Shown piece by piece: positions 47,197 to 56,144 of a stretch of 64,000 nt of DNA. Both the position numbers and the translations under genes were made by a program. The stretch is from Nocardia alba NBRC 108234 (GTDB lineage Bacteria; Actinomycetota; Actinomycetes; Mycobacteriales; Mycobacteriaceae). The notes beneath the pieces were generated by a model. It was not told the DNA's origin and did not search any database. It saw nothing but the letters and a program-made list of their open reading frames with translations. The stretch spans positions 930,001 through 994,000 of the forward strand of contig NZ_BDAX01000002.1 in assembly GCF_001612665.1 (NCBI RefSeq), written 5' to 3'. The first letter of the stretch is position 1; every line of letters begins with the position of its first letter.

Positions 47197-47532
47197 TCAG
47201 GAGGCGAAGTCAGGGCACAGATTCGTCGACGCCGCGCTGACGAAGAGCACGCCCTGTTCGAACTGGTAGGTCCGCTCGACCGCCGATACCTCATCGAGAA
47301 CCGATCCACCCGCGCGCAGGTGGTCACAGCTCGTGTAGCCGGCGGCGATCGTCTCGCCCGCCGTTCTACCGGGCAGGGTCGCGCCGTTCAGTGCGATCTC
47401 GTCGAGGAACGAAGCCTCTCCGGGGCTGACGCCCGCGGTCGCGGTGGCACCGCCCACCGCGGCGCCGCCGAGTGCCGTGAGGGTCAACGCGCAGGCGAGG
47501 GCGAAGGCACGGGGCCGGATTCGGTTGATCAT
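47197..47532 (-). CDS. DUF732-like small secreted protein
   Basis: 111 aa from ATG 47532 (GAAGGACCACATC upstream). Signal peptide to about TATAG. The mature part has the DUF732 pattern: SFLDEIALNGATLPG, then GYTSCDHLRAGGSVLDEV, and a closing Cys near the end (TNLCPDF), which likely bonds with the first. DUF732 proteins are common, small secreted proteins of mycobacteria and Nocardia with no known function. Confidence 0.72.
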   Translation of the reverse strand: MINRIRPRAFALACALTLTALGGAAVGGATATAGVSPGEASFLDEIALNGATLPGRTAGETIAAGYTSCDHLRAGGSVLDEVSAVERTYQFEQGVLFVSAASTNLCPDFAS

Positions 47533-47697
47533 GATGTGGTCCTTCGGTTTCGGAGCCGTTATCGATGTAGTGCCAACGATCCCGCACTCCGCATCGTCAC
47601 AGAACCCACCCCAGGGCTGACGAAGGCCACCCTCGAACTCCGCTCGGCGCCACGACATCTCGTCGGTCCAGCGGCGGTCTCCGGGAGCCGCCCACGC

Positions 47698-49080
47698 CTA
47701 GCGGGCCGGCACCTTGAAGTGCATCGCCCGATACGGCCAGCCGACGGCGGTGTTCCACTGCGAGACCAGCAGATGCAGGCCGCCGTGGAGCGTGGACCCC
47801 GGGATGATGCTCGGGCCGTAGAGCTGCGCGATCCTGTCGTTGCCCTCCGCTCCCCACGCCGAGCCCCGCAGCGGCGTGGTCTTGGGGACGAGGTAGAGAT
47901 TGTCGGTGGGTGCGGCGAACAGGCGCACATCGATGTCGTATCCCCCGGCGGTCGAGGCGTCGAAACTGACCAGTACCCAGGTGTTCTGGATCTTGCGCAG
48001 ACACATCTCGCCGAACCTCTCGGCGGAGGGTTCGCGTTCGAGGACCGGGGTGGGCGGGTTGCCCCAGGCCCATCGGCCGTCGCGCCAGCCCCAGCCGATG
48101 TAGGCGTCGGGATCGGTGATCCGCTCCTCGCGGACCCGGCGCAGGATGATGCCCCTGTCGCGCTGGAATCCGGTGGAGTAGATGTAGACCCATCCGTCGT
48201 CGTCGCGGGCCCAGGTCCACAGTTGCGCGAAACCGTCGTGGAGGTCGGCCTCGAAGATCGCTTCAGTGGGATGCCAGGTCCTTCCGTCGTCGGCCGAACG
48301 CCAGATCTGGGTACGGACCACGTTGCCGAGACCTTCGTTGACCATCACGTGCAGGTAGATGTCGTCGCCGAGGGTGATGACATCGGAGGGCAACATCGTC
48401 GTGTTCGCGCCGTGGTCGTAGGCCCACAGCTGCCGGGCGTGGTCGGGGTCCGGACCGGCGGCTTCGTGCCAGACGATGCCCTCGTCCAGATCCGTTGTGT
48501 CCGAATACAACGCGACCGGCGAGCGCCAGTCGCCGCCGCCGACCACCGGGTCGCGGAAGGTGTCGCCGAAGACCGCGAGGATCCGGCCCGACGGCGTACG
48601 GGTCATCACGCCGAGATCGGTGGCGGCCATCCCGAACCGGTCGGTGCGACCGGGCCCGGTCGCATCGGTGATCTTGCGAGCACCGGGGGTGGCGGGCCTC
48701 GGCGGCACCGGAAGCCGCCAGCCGCCGGTGATGACGGCGTACCACTCGCGCGCGTGGATGTGCCCCGAGACCGGCCAGCCCTCGGCCCGCTGCAAGGCGA
48801 TCGCGGCCGTGCGGGTCGCCGCGTCGTACACCCCGGTCCTGGCGATGCCGAGGGTGCTCTGCCAGCGCCGCAGACCGTCTTTCGACGAGGGCGGCTCGGT
48901 GCCGAATCTGTTCGACCACGAGTTGCGCGGCCCTTCGAGAGGACCCCAGTACTTGCCCGTCGGCAGCGGGAAGCGGTCGGCGACGTTGCCGTGGGTGCCG
49001 TCTGTGGAACGCGTCAAGTGCACCGATCCCGAGGGTGTAGTTGGTGCGGTTCGCGATACCGTGCGCGTCGTCTCCGACAC
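47698..49080 (-). CDS. DUF4185 protein, candidate endo-D-arabinanase, with N-terminal peptidoglycan-binding-like domain
   Basis: 460 aa. Residues ~40-115 look like a peptidoglycan-binding domain (KYWGPLEGPRNSWSNRFGTEPP, GLRRWQSTLGIARTGVYDAATRTAA). The rest is a five-bladed propeller of DUF4185 type: ATDLGVMTRTPSGRILAVFGDTF, VITLGDDIYLHVMVNEG, WAYDHGANTTMLPSD, YIYSTGFQRDRGIILRRV, LYGPSIIPGSTLHGG, VSQWNTAVGWPYRAM. DUF4185 proteins of mycobacteria are reported as endo-D-arabinanases (GH183) acting on arabinogalactan or lipoarabinomannan. No signal peptide is visible from this start, so export is unclear. Confidence 0.8.
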   Translation of the reverse strand: MSETTRTVSRTAPTTPSGSVHLTRSTDGTHGNVADRFPLPTGKYWGPLEGPRNSWSNRFGTEPPSSKDGLRRWQSTLGIARTGVYDAATRTAAIALQRAEGWPVSGHIHAREWYAVITGGWRLPVPPRPATPGARKITDATGPGRTDRFGMAATDLGVMTRTPSGRILAVFGDTFRDPVVGGGDWRSPVALYSDTTDLDEGIVWHEAAGPDPDHARQLWAYDHGANTTMLPSDVITLGDDIYLHVMVNEGLGNVVRTQIWRSADDGRTWHPTEAIFEADLHDGFAQLWTWARDDDGWVYIYSTGFQRDRGIILRRVREERITDPDAYIGWGWRDGRWAWGNPPTPVLEREPSAERFGEMCLRKIQNTWVLVSFDASTAGGYDIDVRLFAAPTDNLYLVPKTTPLRGSAWGAEGNDRIAQLYGPSIIPGSTLHGGLHLLVSQWNTAVGWPYRAMHFKVPAR

Positions 49081-49225
49081 AGTGCGGTCGAGACCCGCTC
49101 GATCGGAATGTGTTGTAGCTCAACCACTGTGGCGACGGCGGCTCGCCCATCGCGAACGCCACCGTACCCCGATCATTCTGACACGCGCTCGCCGCATCGC
49201 GCAGGTCTTCGCGCTCGAACGGGGA

Positions 49226-50122
49226 TCACCGACCGGCCAGCGCGCCCACGATCGTCTCGCGAAGCCACCGCTGGGCCGGATCGGTATCGAGGCGGACATG
49301 CCAGTACTGGCACACCTCCACTTCCGGCAGCGGAGCCGGGACCGGGAACCAGCGAATCCCGAACGCCTGAGCGTGTTGTCGGGCGAACCGCTGCGGGACC
49401 AGCCCGATGTAGTCGGTGGAGCCGACCAGCAGCGCCGCGGCGACATGGGTCGGCACCAACGCGGCCACCCGCCGACGCAGACCGGCGGCCTCCAGCGCGT
49501 CGTCGAGCGGGCCGCGCGCGCGACCGCGCCGCGACGCGGACACGTGCGGATACCGGCACAGCTCGGCCAGGCCGGGGTTCGGCCCGAGCTCGCAACGCGC
49601 ACCGGCGATCCCGACCATCCGTTCCCGATAGAGCACCTCGCCGCGGATATCGGGCGCGGTCGCGCCACCGACGCCGATGTCGAGATCCACCGACCCGTCC
49701 CGCAGCGCGTCGGCGCTCTCGGCGCCCTCGGCCACGAAACTCAACACGACGCCGGGCGCGAGGGCCGAGGTGGCCTCGACCACGACGGCGGCCAGGGTCG
49801 AGGCGATGCCGTCGTTGATCCGGAGGGTGAAGACACGTTCCAGATCCGCGACCCGTACCGCACGTTCGGCGTTCACCAGCACCGACGCCTCCTCCAGCAG
49901 CGAGCGCACCCGAGGGGCGATGCGCAGGGCGAACGGCGTGGGCACCATGGCCCGCCCGGCGCGGACCAGGACCGGGTCCCGCACGGCCCGGCGCAGTCTG
50001 TTCAGCGCGCGGCTGGTCGCCGGAATCGACAGCCGCAGGCGTTCCGACGCCGCGGTCACGCTGCGCTCCTCGACCACAACATCGAAGACGCGCAACAGAT
50101 TCAGATCGAACTGGTCCGCCAT
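49226..50122 (-). CDS. LysR family transcriptional regulator
   Basis: 298 aa. N-terminal winged helix: DLNLLRVFDVVVEERSVTAASERLRLSIPATSRALNRLRRAVRDPVLVR, of the NodD/PcpR-like group; C-terminal substrate-binding domain. Divergent from an MFS exporter with a 74-base gap that contains TTGC-N7-GCAA (50125-50139), a fit to the LysR T-N11-A box. It most likely controls the exporter in response to a small molecule. Confidence 0.87.
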   Translation of the reverse strand: MADQFDLNLLRVFDVVVEERSVTAASERLRLSIPATSRALNRLRRAVRDPVLVRAGRAMVPTPFALRIAPRVRSLLEEASVLVNAERAVRVADLERVFTLRINDGIASTLAAVVVEATSALAPGVVLSFVAEGAESADALRDGSVDLDIGVGGATAPDIRGEVLYRERMVGIAGARCELGPNPGLAELCRYPHVSASRRGRARGPLDDALEAAGLRRRVAALVPTHVAAALLVGSTDYIGLVPQRFARQHAQAFGIRWFPVPAPLPEVEVCQYWHVRLDTDPAQRWLRETIVGALAGR

Positions 50123-50124
50123 AG

Positions 50125-50139
50125 TTGCATCCTACGCAA
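50125..50139. promoter_or_regulatory. Candidate LysR binding site
   Basis: TTGCATCCTACGCAA has a 4-base inverted repeat and the T-N11-A spacing of LysR boxes; it starts 3 bases upstream of the LysR ATG in the divergent gap. Confidence 0.45.
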
Positions 50140-50196
50140 TTCATCTTTATCAAAGTTGCGTCGCACGATAGGGCTGAAAATTTCTACCGTCGACGC

Positions 50197-51738
50197 ATGT
50201 CCTTGGAATACCGCTCTTCACCACAGGTCCCGACCGACAGCGGCGGTCCGATCCGGCAGCGTGTGCTGCTGACGGTCATGTGTTCCTGTGTCGTCCTCGT
50301 CATCGGCATGGTCGCCGCGGTCAATCTGGCGGTGCCGCTGTTGGCGGCGAGCAGCGTACGGCCGTCCGCGCCCGGTCTGCTGTGGATCGTCGACAGCTAT
50401 CTCGTGGTGTTCGCGTGCCTGGTCATCCCCGGCGGCGCCGCGGGTGATCGCTTCGGACGCAAGGGAGTTCTGCTGGCCGGGCTGGCACTGTTCGCGGGCG
50501 GCGCGCTGCTCTCGGCGATCGCGCCCACGGTTCCCGTGCTGCTGGCCGGGCGCGCGATCACGGGCCTCGGCGCCGCCGCCGTACTGCCCAACACCCTGGC
50601 TGTGCTCCTGCACGCCGTCCCCGCCGGTCGCCGCGCCGCGACGATCGCGACCTGGGCGTCGATGACCGGGATCGGCGGCGTCGTCGGAAACCTCGGCGGC
50701 GGCGCGATTCTCACCACCGGGTCATGGCGGTGGCTCTTCGCCGCCGCCGCGCCGATCGCCGTTGCCCTGATCGCGGCGACCGCGAGCGTGGTGCCGGTCT
50801 CGCCCCGCCACGACCGCCGATTCGATCCGCTCGGCACCCTTCTGCTGGTCGGCGCGTCCACCGCGCTGCTGTTCGCGATCGTCGAGGGTCCGACCGCCGG
50901 CTGGACCGGGCCGCCGGTGCTCGTCGGATTCGGCTGCGCGGCAGGATTGTTCGCGGCGTGGGTGGTGACGGAACTACTGGTCGAACATCCGCTGCTCGAC
51001 CCTCGGCTGTTCCGCATCCCCGCTCTGCGCAGCGCCTGCCTCGGTATGATCGCCGTCTTCTTCGGCATGTTCGCGCTGTTCTACCTCAACGCCTCGTTCC
51101 TGCAATACGGTATGGGATTCGGCACCCTGCGCACCGGACTGGCGATCGTGCCGCTGACGGCGCCGATCATTCTCGGCGCGTCACGCGTGGCGCTGCTCAC
51201 CCGGCGGATCGGTCTCGACGCGACCATCGCGCTGGCCTTCGTCGGTGTCGGTATCGGACTGCTAGGCCTGTCCACGACGGACCCCGACACCCCCTACCTC
51301 GCGTACGCGGCGTGGCTGGTGGTCACCGGCGCCGGGGTGACGCTTGCCCTGCCGACCCTGTCGGGCGTTATCGCGGGATCGCTGCCGCCCGAACAGGCCG
51401 GGGCCGCCACCGGATTGCAGGCCACCACCCGCGAATTCGGCAGTGCCCTCGGCGTCGCCGTGGCGGGCACCATCCTGACCGCGCGCTTCAGCGCCGCCCT
51501 GCCAGACCCCGGCACGGGCGGCCCGGCACCGCACACCGTGGAGGAAGCGGCGGTCGCGGCGGGACCCGAGCACGCCCACGAGATCGCCACGGCCTTCATC
51601 GGGGCGGCGGACGGGGCGTTTCGCGTCATCGGGTGCACGGTGCTCGTCCTGGGCGCGCTCACGGTGGGCCAAGCGGTACTGGGCCGCCGGGCCGGCGCGT
51701 CGGGCACCGGAACGTCTCACGCGTCGCGCAGGATCTGA
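50197..51738 (+). CDS. MFS drug transporter, DHA2 (14-helix) family
   Basis: 513 aa from ATG 50197 (MSLEYRSSPQ). About 14 transmembrane helices; motif A GDRFGRKGVLLAGL after helix 2, LLWIVDSYLVVFACLVIPGG in helix 1-2 as in EmrB/QacA-type exporters, and motif C GITGLGAAAVLPNTLAVLL region. Proton-driven export of hydrophobic drugs is usual. Its last 22 bases overlap the convergent beta-propeller gene. Probably controlled by the divergent LysR. Confidence 0.88.
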   Translation: MSLEYRSSPQVPTDSGGPIRQRVLLTVMCSCVVLVIGMVAAVNLAVPLLAASSVRPSAPGLLWIVDSYLVVFACLVIPGGAAGDRFGRKGVLLAGLALFAGGALLSAIAPTVPVLLAGRAITGLGAAAVLPNTLAVLLHAVPAGRRAATIATWASMTGIGGVVGNLGGGAILTTGSWRWLFAAAAPIAVALIAATASVVPVSPRHDRRFDPLGTLLLVGASTALLFAIVEGPTAGWTGPPVLVGFGCAAGLFAAWVVTELLVEHPLLDPRLFRIPALRSACLGMIAVFFGMFALFYLNASFLQYGMGFGTLRTGLAIVPLTAPIILGASRVALLTRRIGLDATIALAFVGVGIGLLGLSTTDPDTPYLAYAAWLVVTGAGVTLALPTLSGVIAGSLPPEQAGAATGLQATTREFGSALGVAVAGTILTARFSAALPDPGTGGPAPHTVEEAAVAAGPEHAHEIATAFIGAADGAFRVIGCTVLVLGALTVGQAVLGRRAGASGTGTSHASRRI

Positions 51739-53273
51739 CGTCCTTCGCGCAGCCAGGTCGCGGCAGTGGTCTCGTCGAGGTAACCGCCGGCGAGCACACC
51801 GGAGACGAACACCTCGTCGGCCCGTTCCGGCGGGAAGTTCTCGTCGCCGTAGACGTCACCGATGAGGAACGCGTCGAACTCGGCGTCGGGAATCGGGAAG
51901 TACAGGGAGTAGGACAGCACCTGGGCGCGGATCTCGCCGGCCCAGAGCGTCCCGCCGTCGTCACCGTGGTCGCACAGCACCACGGTGGCGACCTCGAGCA
52001 CACCGCTGATCGACGCGCCGATGCCGTAGCGGAACATCGCCGACTCGGCCCACACATCGCCCTGCACCACCAGCAGACTGCCGTAGCCGTCCGCACCCGC
52101 GGTCGCGTCGAGGGCTCCCTCGACGATCAGGTCACCGCGAATCGCCACCGCGTAGCCGTCCTCCGCGTGCGCGTCGAGCAGCGCCGTGGTGTCGACCACG
52201 TGGACGTCGCCGTCGTAGAAGACGACCTCGTCGAGGGCGCAGTCCGGCCACGACACCTCGGGCATCAGCAGCGCGGCCTCCGCGAGCGGCATCGTCTTCC
52301 CGCTCCCGACGTCGAGCACGGGTCGGCCACCGCGACCGACAGTGCGGCGGCGGGGCGGACCGAACTCCTGCCGGGGCGCCAGGTACACCGTGTCCGGCGC
52401 GGCGGTGCCGTCGAAATACAACGCGCCGCTGAACCGGTACGGCGGTCCCTGCTGGGTCCAGCCACCGTAGAGGTGACCGTCGCCCCAGCGCAGGATGCTG
52501 GTGAGCCGGTAGGGCGGCTCCACGGCCGGGAATTCCCGCAGCGCACCGTCGCACCCGAGGAAGCCGACGAATCCGTCGCGACCGACGACGAGGAAGCCGT
52601 CGCGGTCCGGATCGTGGAGCACCCGCTCCAGGTCGAGCGCGGGAACGTTGTCGCACGGAATCGGCGAGCCACCGGGGGCGGCCAGCGACAGCTGGCCCTC
52701 GTCACCGGCGACGGCCAGAGTGCCGTCGGGTGCGAAGGCGGCGGCGGTCAACGGCGCGTGTCCGGAGAACACCTGCCGCACGGAGCCGTCGGCCGACAGC
52801 TGGATCAGCTCGTGTCCCGCGACGAACATCAGGTCGTTCTCGGGGGTCACGACCACGCCGACGATGTGGTTCTCGGTGAACCGTGGACGCACGGTCAGCT
52901 CGCTGGTTCTCGGGTCCAGGGTGGCGACGAATCCGTCGTCTCCGGTGACCCAGATCGACGCGTCGACGTCGACCAACGCGTACAGGCAGCCCTGCTGATC
53001 GGTCGCGATCCGCTCGACCCGCTCCGCGCTCACGATCGCGAGGTAGCCGGATTCGCCCGCCACGACGATCTTCTCGTCGCCGATCGGCAGCACCGCGCGC
53101 AGACCGTGCGCGTCGATCGGGCGCGACCGCCAGCCGTCGGCATCGAACCGCAGGACCGCGCTCGCACCGCGACCGCCACCGGCCGCCCAGATCGTGCCGT
53201 CGCGACTCGCCAGCGCCAGCGGACCCGGAATCGTGCCGAGCACCGGATGCCCATCGATAAACAACGCGTTCAC
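51717..53273 (-). CDS. Beta-propeller protein with C-terminal beta-helix-like domain
   Basis: 518 aa from GTG 53273 (MNALFIDGHPVLGTIPG); no strong ribosome site and no signal peptide. Residues 1-~320 show repeated propeller blades (GTIWAAGGGRGASAVLRFD, GDEKIVVAGESGYLAIVS, ASIWVTGDDGFVATLD, NDLMFVAGHELIQLS, GTLAVAGDEGQLSLA). After the segment on sugar-like surfaces (PYRFSGALYFDG) the C-terminal part has bactofilin/polymer-like repeats (YAVAIRGDLIVEGALDA, LLVVQGDVWAESAMF, SGVLEVATVVLCD). I do not recognise a family; a binding or scaffold role in the cytosol is plausible. Confidence 0.65.
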   Translation of the reverse strand: MNALFIDGHPVLGTIPGPLALASRDGTIWAAGGGRGASAVLRFDADGWRSRPIDAHGLRAVLPIGDEKIVVAGESGYLAIVSAERVERIATDQQGCLYALVDVDASIWVTGDDGFVATLDPRTSELTVRPRFTENHIVGVVVTPENDLMFVAGHELIQLSADGSVRQVFSGHAPLTAAAFAPDGTLAVAGDEGQLSLAAPGGSPIPCDNVPALDLERVLHDPDRDGFLVVGRDGFVGFLGCDGALREFPAVEPPYRLTSILRWGDGHLYGGWTQQGPPYRFSGALYFDGTAAPDTVYLAPRQEFGPPRRRTVGRGGRPVLDVGSGKTMPLAEAALLMPEVSWPDCALDEVVFYDGDVHVVDTTALLDAHAEDGYAVAIRGDLIVEGALDATAGADGYGSLLVVQGDVWAESAMFRYGIGASISGVLEVATVVLCDHGDDGGTLWAGEIRAQVLSYSLYFPIPDAEFDAFLIGDVYGDENFPPERADEVFVSGVLAGGYLDETTAATWLREGRQILRDA

Positions 53274-53492
53274 GAAATCGCAGCCTACCGAACGGATCCG
53301 CTCCGATCTCGCCGGCCGCCGGAATCGAATCGCGCGCCCGGCGCAAGCGCCCGCTCTCCGATATCGCCTGTGGCCGAATCGGTTTCGCGAAGAGTCCGCT
53401 GAAGATCCGCTCATGCGGGAACCGTCTGCCGATCACGAGCCGCACGCCTCGATCACGTGTGGGTCGCCGGGGTTCGCCTATATTGGTGCACC

Positions 53493-54188
53493 GTGTCCAC
53501 GATCGACGACCTGCATCGCTTCGAGCCCGTGTCGGATCCGCGACCGGTCGACAGCCCATGGCCGCCACTGGTGTGGCCGATCCCCGACGAGGTCGTGCTG
53601 ACCGGTGACGTCGTGCGGCTGACGACAGCCGATCCGGAAGCCGACGCCGCCGAACTGTTCCGCGCCCTCGATCACGAGCAAGCGTGGACCCACATCCCCC
53701 TGCGTACCGAGGACGCCGACCGATTGGCGGATCAACTCGCGCGCTGGCGCGCCGATCCCGAATGGCACCCGTGGACGGTGCGCCTGGTTCGCGACGTTCG
53801 CGGCATCCCCGCGGGTTCGATCATCGGCATGACGTCCTACCTCAATGTGAGCGTGCGGGACGCGCGGCTCGAGATCGGGGCCACCGTGTACTCGCCCGCG
53901 GTCTGGGGTAGCGCGGTGAACCCGGCGGCCAAACATCTGCTGCTCGGTTACGCGTTCGACACCCTGCGCACCGGCCGGGTCCAGATCAAGACCGATGTCA
54001 GAAACCATCGCTCCCAGCAAGCCATCGCGCGCCTCGGCGCTCACTACGAGGGAACGCTGCGCCGAGAGTTCCGGCGCACGGACGGCACCGTCCGCGACAC
54101 CGCTCTGTTCTCGATCACGGCCGAGGACTGGCCGGATGTGAACGAGCGATTGACCGCACGCCTGCGCACTCACGACGCGAAGCTCTGA
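53493..54188 (+). CDS. GNAT family N-acetyltransferase (RimJ/RimL type)
   Basis: 231 aa from GTG 53493. Acetyltransf_3 pattern: VVRLTTADPEADAAELFRAL, IPAGSIIGMTSYLNVSVRDARLEIGATVY, WGSAVNPAAKHLLLGYAF (acetyl-CoA region), and VDVRNHRSQQAIARLGAHYEGTLRREF-like end (here KTDVRNHRSQQAIARLG). Acetylates an amine of a protein N-terminus or a small molecule. It is divergent from the propeller gene; no functional link evident. Confidence 0.84.
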   Translation: MSTIDDLHRFEPVSDPRPVDSPWPPLVWPIPDEVVLTGDVVRLTTADPEADAAELFRALDHEQAWTHIPLRTEDADRLADQLARWRADPEWHPWTVRLVRDVRGIPAGSIIGMTSYLNVSVRDARLEIGATVYSPAVWGSAVNPAAKHLLLGYAFDTLRTGRVQIKTDVRNHRSQQAIARLGAHYEGTLRREFRRTDGTVRDTALFSITAEDWPDVNERLTARLRTHDAKL

Positions 54189-54266
54189 CAACGCCGCCGG
54201 TACCCGTCCGCGACGACGTCGCGTTCGGACCGGAACCGCCATATCGCGCGACCCGCGAAAACGACT

Positions 54267-54300
54267 CGTGGCGGGTGCGAACCGAATCGCACCCGCCACG
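54267..54300. terminator. Strong terminator hairpin
   Basis: A 14-bp perfect stem: CGTGGCGGGTGCGA (54267-54280) with 54287-54300, 6-base loop, between the convergent acetyltransferase and lipase genes. Confidence 0.78.
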
Positions 54301-54330
54301 TTCGCAGTCACACGGACTGCTCAGTCCTCA

Positions 54331-55641
54331 TCAGTCGATCGAGCAGCCGCCGACCGGCTTGTCGGCGATCCGGTCGAGCAGATAGATGAACGCGTTGTCC
54401 GGGCCGAAGCCGTCGATGATCTCCGGACCGAAGTGGTTGGGGATCGTCGCGCCCGACAGGATCGGGGGCAGCTCGTTGGTGCGGAAGGTGACCGTCGCGC
54501 CCTGGCCACACCACTCCTCGGCGAGGCGGTGCGCCTGGCCGTACGGAACGGTGTCATCGTTGCGACCGCTGGTGATCAGGACCGGCGTCGTCGGTTTGCG
54601 GCTGCCCAGACGCAGCTCGGCCAGCACCGGGGCCGCCTCGGGCATGTTGATCAGGTGCTCCGAGAGCGAGCGGCCGTCGATCGTCCACGCATTGGTCCGC
54701 TGGAACGGGTAGCGCAGGATCAGGTCGGCGACACAGGTGTTGCTCAGCGTCGCCATCATGGCGCGACCTTCGGGCGTGGTCACCCGGTCGACGGCCCGCT
54801 GCAGGTCCGGGTACCGGGCGAGCATCCCGTTGATGCCGTAGGCGATGGCGCCGCCGATCAGTGCGCCGTCGATCCGGTTCAGGATCTCGGTCAGGTCGGC
54901 GACCGGGCCGCCGGCCCAGGTGCCCTTGAGGTTCAGTTCCGGTGCGTACTCCGGCAGCAGCTCGGCCGCCGCCGCGGTGGCGCCGCCGCCCTGCGAGTAA
55001 CCCCAGAACACCACAGGGGTGTCGGAACCGACGCCCGCGATGGCATTGGCCGCCCGCGCGCCGTCGAGGACCGCGTAGGCGCTCTCGAACCGGTTGGCGT
55101 AGGTGTGGATTCCCGGAGTGCCCAGACCGATGTAGTCGGTGACCAGCACGCGGGCGCCGAGGGCGCTCCACACCGCCGAGGAAGGCAGTTCCTGGTTCGC
55201 CGAGAGGCCGAGCTCCGGAGCGGAGGTCACGGAGATGCCCGTGGAGAACGCCACCGACATCGCGCACTGGTCACCCTGGCCGGAGGTGCCGGGCGCGATC
55301 ACGACGGTCGGTCGCGGGCCGGGGCCCTGCCACGGGTTGGTCGCTTCGATGTAGGTGCCGGAGACGGCGACGGGGGAGCCGTCCTGGAGGCGGCTCGTGT
55401 ACATCACGTGCTCGGCCTTCGTCGGCCAGCCGGTCGCGGTCGGCAGGGTCGCCAGGATGGTCATCGGGGCGGTCTTGATGATCGCGCCCGGAGCCTGGGG
55501 GATCAGCGTGGGCGGGGTGTAGAACGCGCCGGCCGGGTCCGCGGTCGCCTGCTGGACGCCGATTCCCTGACCGGCCACCGCTGCCACACACACCAACGCC
55601 GTCATCGCGGCGTTGCGGGCCCGGGATCGTGCCTTTTGCAT
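54331..55641 (-). CDS. Secreted LIP-family lipase
   Basis: 436 aa. Signal peptide ending near QATA-DP (residue ~35). LIP family (PF03583) features: PTLIPQAPGAIIKTAPM, nucleophile S216 in FWGYSQGGGATAAAAEL, VLITSGRNDDTVPYGQAHRLAEEWC with the catalytic Asp, and NHFGP with the His near 404. Cysteine pairs suggest disulfides outside the cell. Such lipases hydrolyse triacylglycerols or other esters and are numerous in Nocardia and Rhodococcus. Single gene, followed by a terminator. Confidence 0.88.
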   Translation of the reverse strand: MQKARSRARNAAMTALVCVAAVAGQGIGVQQATADPAGAFYTPPTLIPQAPGAIIKTAPMTILATLPTATGWPTKAEHVMYTSRLQDGSPVAVSGTYIEATNPWQGPGPRPTVVIAPGTSGQGDQCAMSVAFSTGISVTSAPELGLSANQELPSSAVWSALGARVLVTDYIGLGTPGIHTYANRFESAYAVLDGARAANAIAGVGSDTPVVFWGYSQGGGATAAAAELLPEYAPELNLKGTWAGGPVADLTEILNRIDGALIGGAIAYGINGMLARYPDLQRAVDRVTTPEGRAMMATLSNTCVADLILRYPFQRTNAWTIDGRSLSEHLINMPEAAPVLAELRLGSRKPTTPVLITSGRNDDTVPYGQAHRLAEEWCGQGATVTFRTNELPPILSGATIPNHFGPEIIDGFGPDNAFIYLLDRIADKPVGGCSID

Positions 55642-56144
55642 TCAAGTCTCCATCGATGCCACGCCCGCATCGTCGCGGGTGTGCCCTGAGTCGCAGCCGT
55701 AATCGTTCATGATCCAGGTCACGAAGTCTGCGAACCGAACAGTAACATGGTTACCGAGCTGATAGAAATTCCGGACGAACAGCGAAGGCCTACTACCGAG
55801 CGCGCCGAACGGCCGTGCCTGCGCCCAGTGGGAGTCGTAGCACTTCGACACCGAGCAGAGGATGCTGGAGATCAGCGCTCGTCGCGAATCCGACACCGGG
55901 ATCGTCGGTCCGCGCTCGGTATTCGCGCGGCCCGTCCGCCGATCGGCGAATTCACGGCGAATGCGAGATGACCCACGGATCGGCGTGGTTCCCACGACCG
56001 TCTGCCGCCCCGAGGAGACAACCGCGTCGACTATCGACCCCGAGAACGGGCAAGGACGGAGTCCATTCCCCGCTATTCCCGCAAATTCTCAGCTTTCTTC
56101 TGGTTGGATGTGACGCAGGGTGTGTACAGGAGGTGTCACCCACG
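55642..56144. other. Intergenic region with a palindrome, no supported gene
   Basis: About 500 bases between the lipase start and the diguanylate cyclase start, containing their divergent promoters. A 13-base palindrome GTAAC-ATG-GTTAC lies at 55742-55754, about 100 bases upstream of the lipase, and could be an operator. Short open frames here lack ribosome sites and protein character. Confidence 0.45.

Noticed and set aside
46954..49818. 954-codon plus-strand open frame antisense to the LLM, DUF732-like and DUF4185 genes
   Set aside because: Arg/Pro/Gly-rich low-quality sequence; minus-strand genes are well supported.
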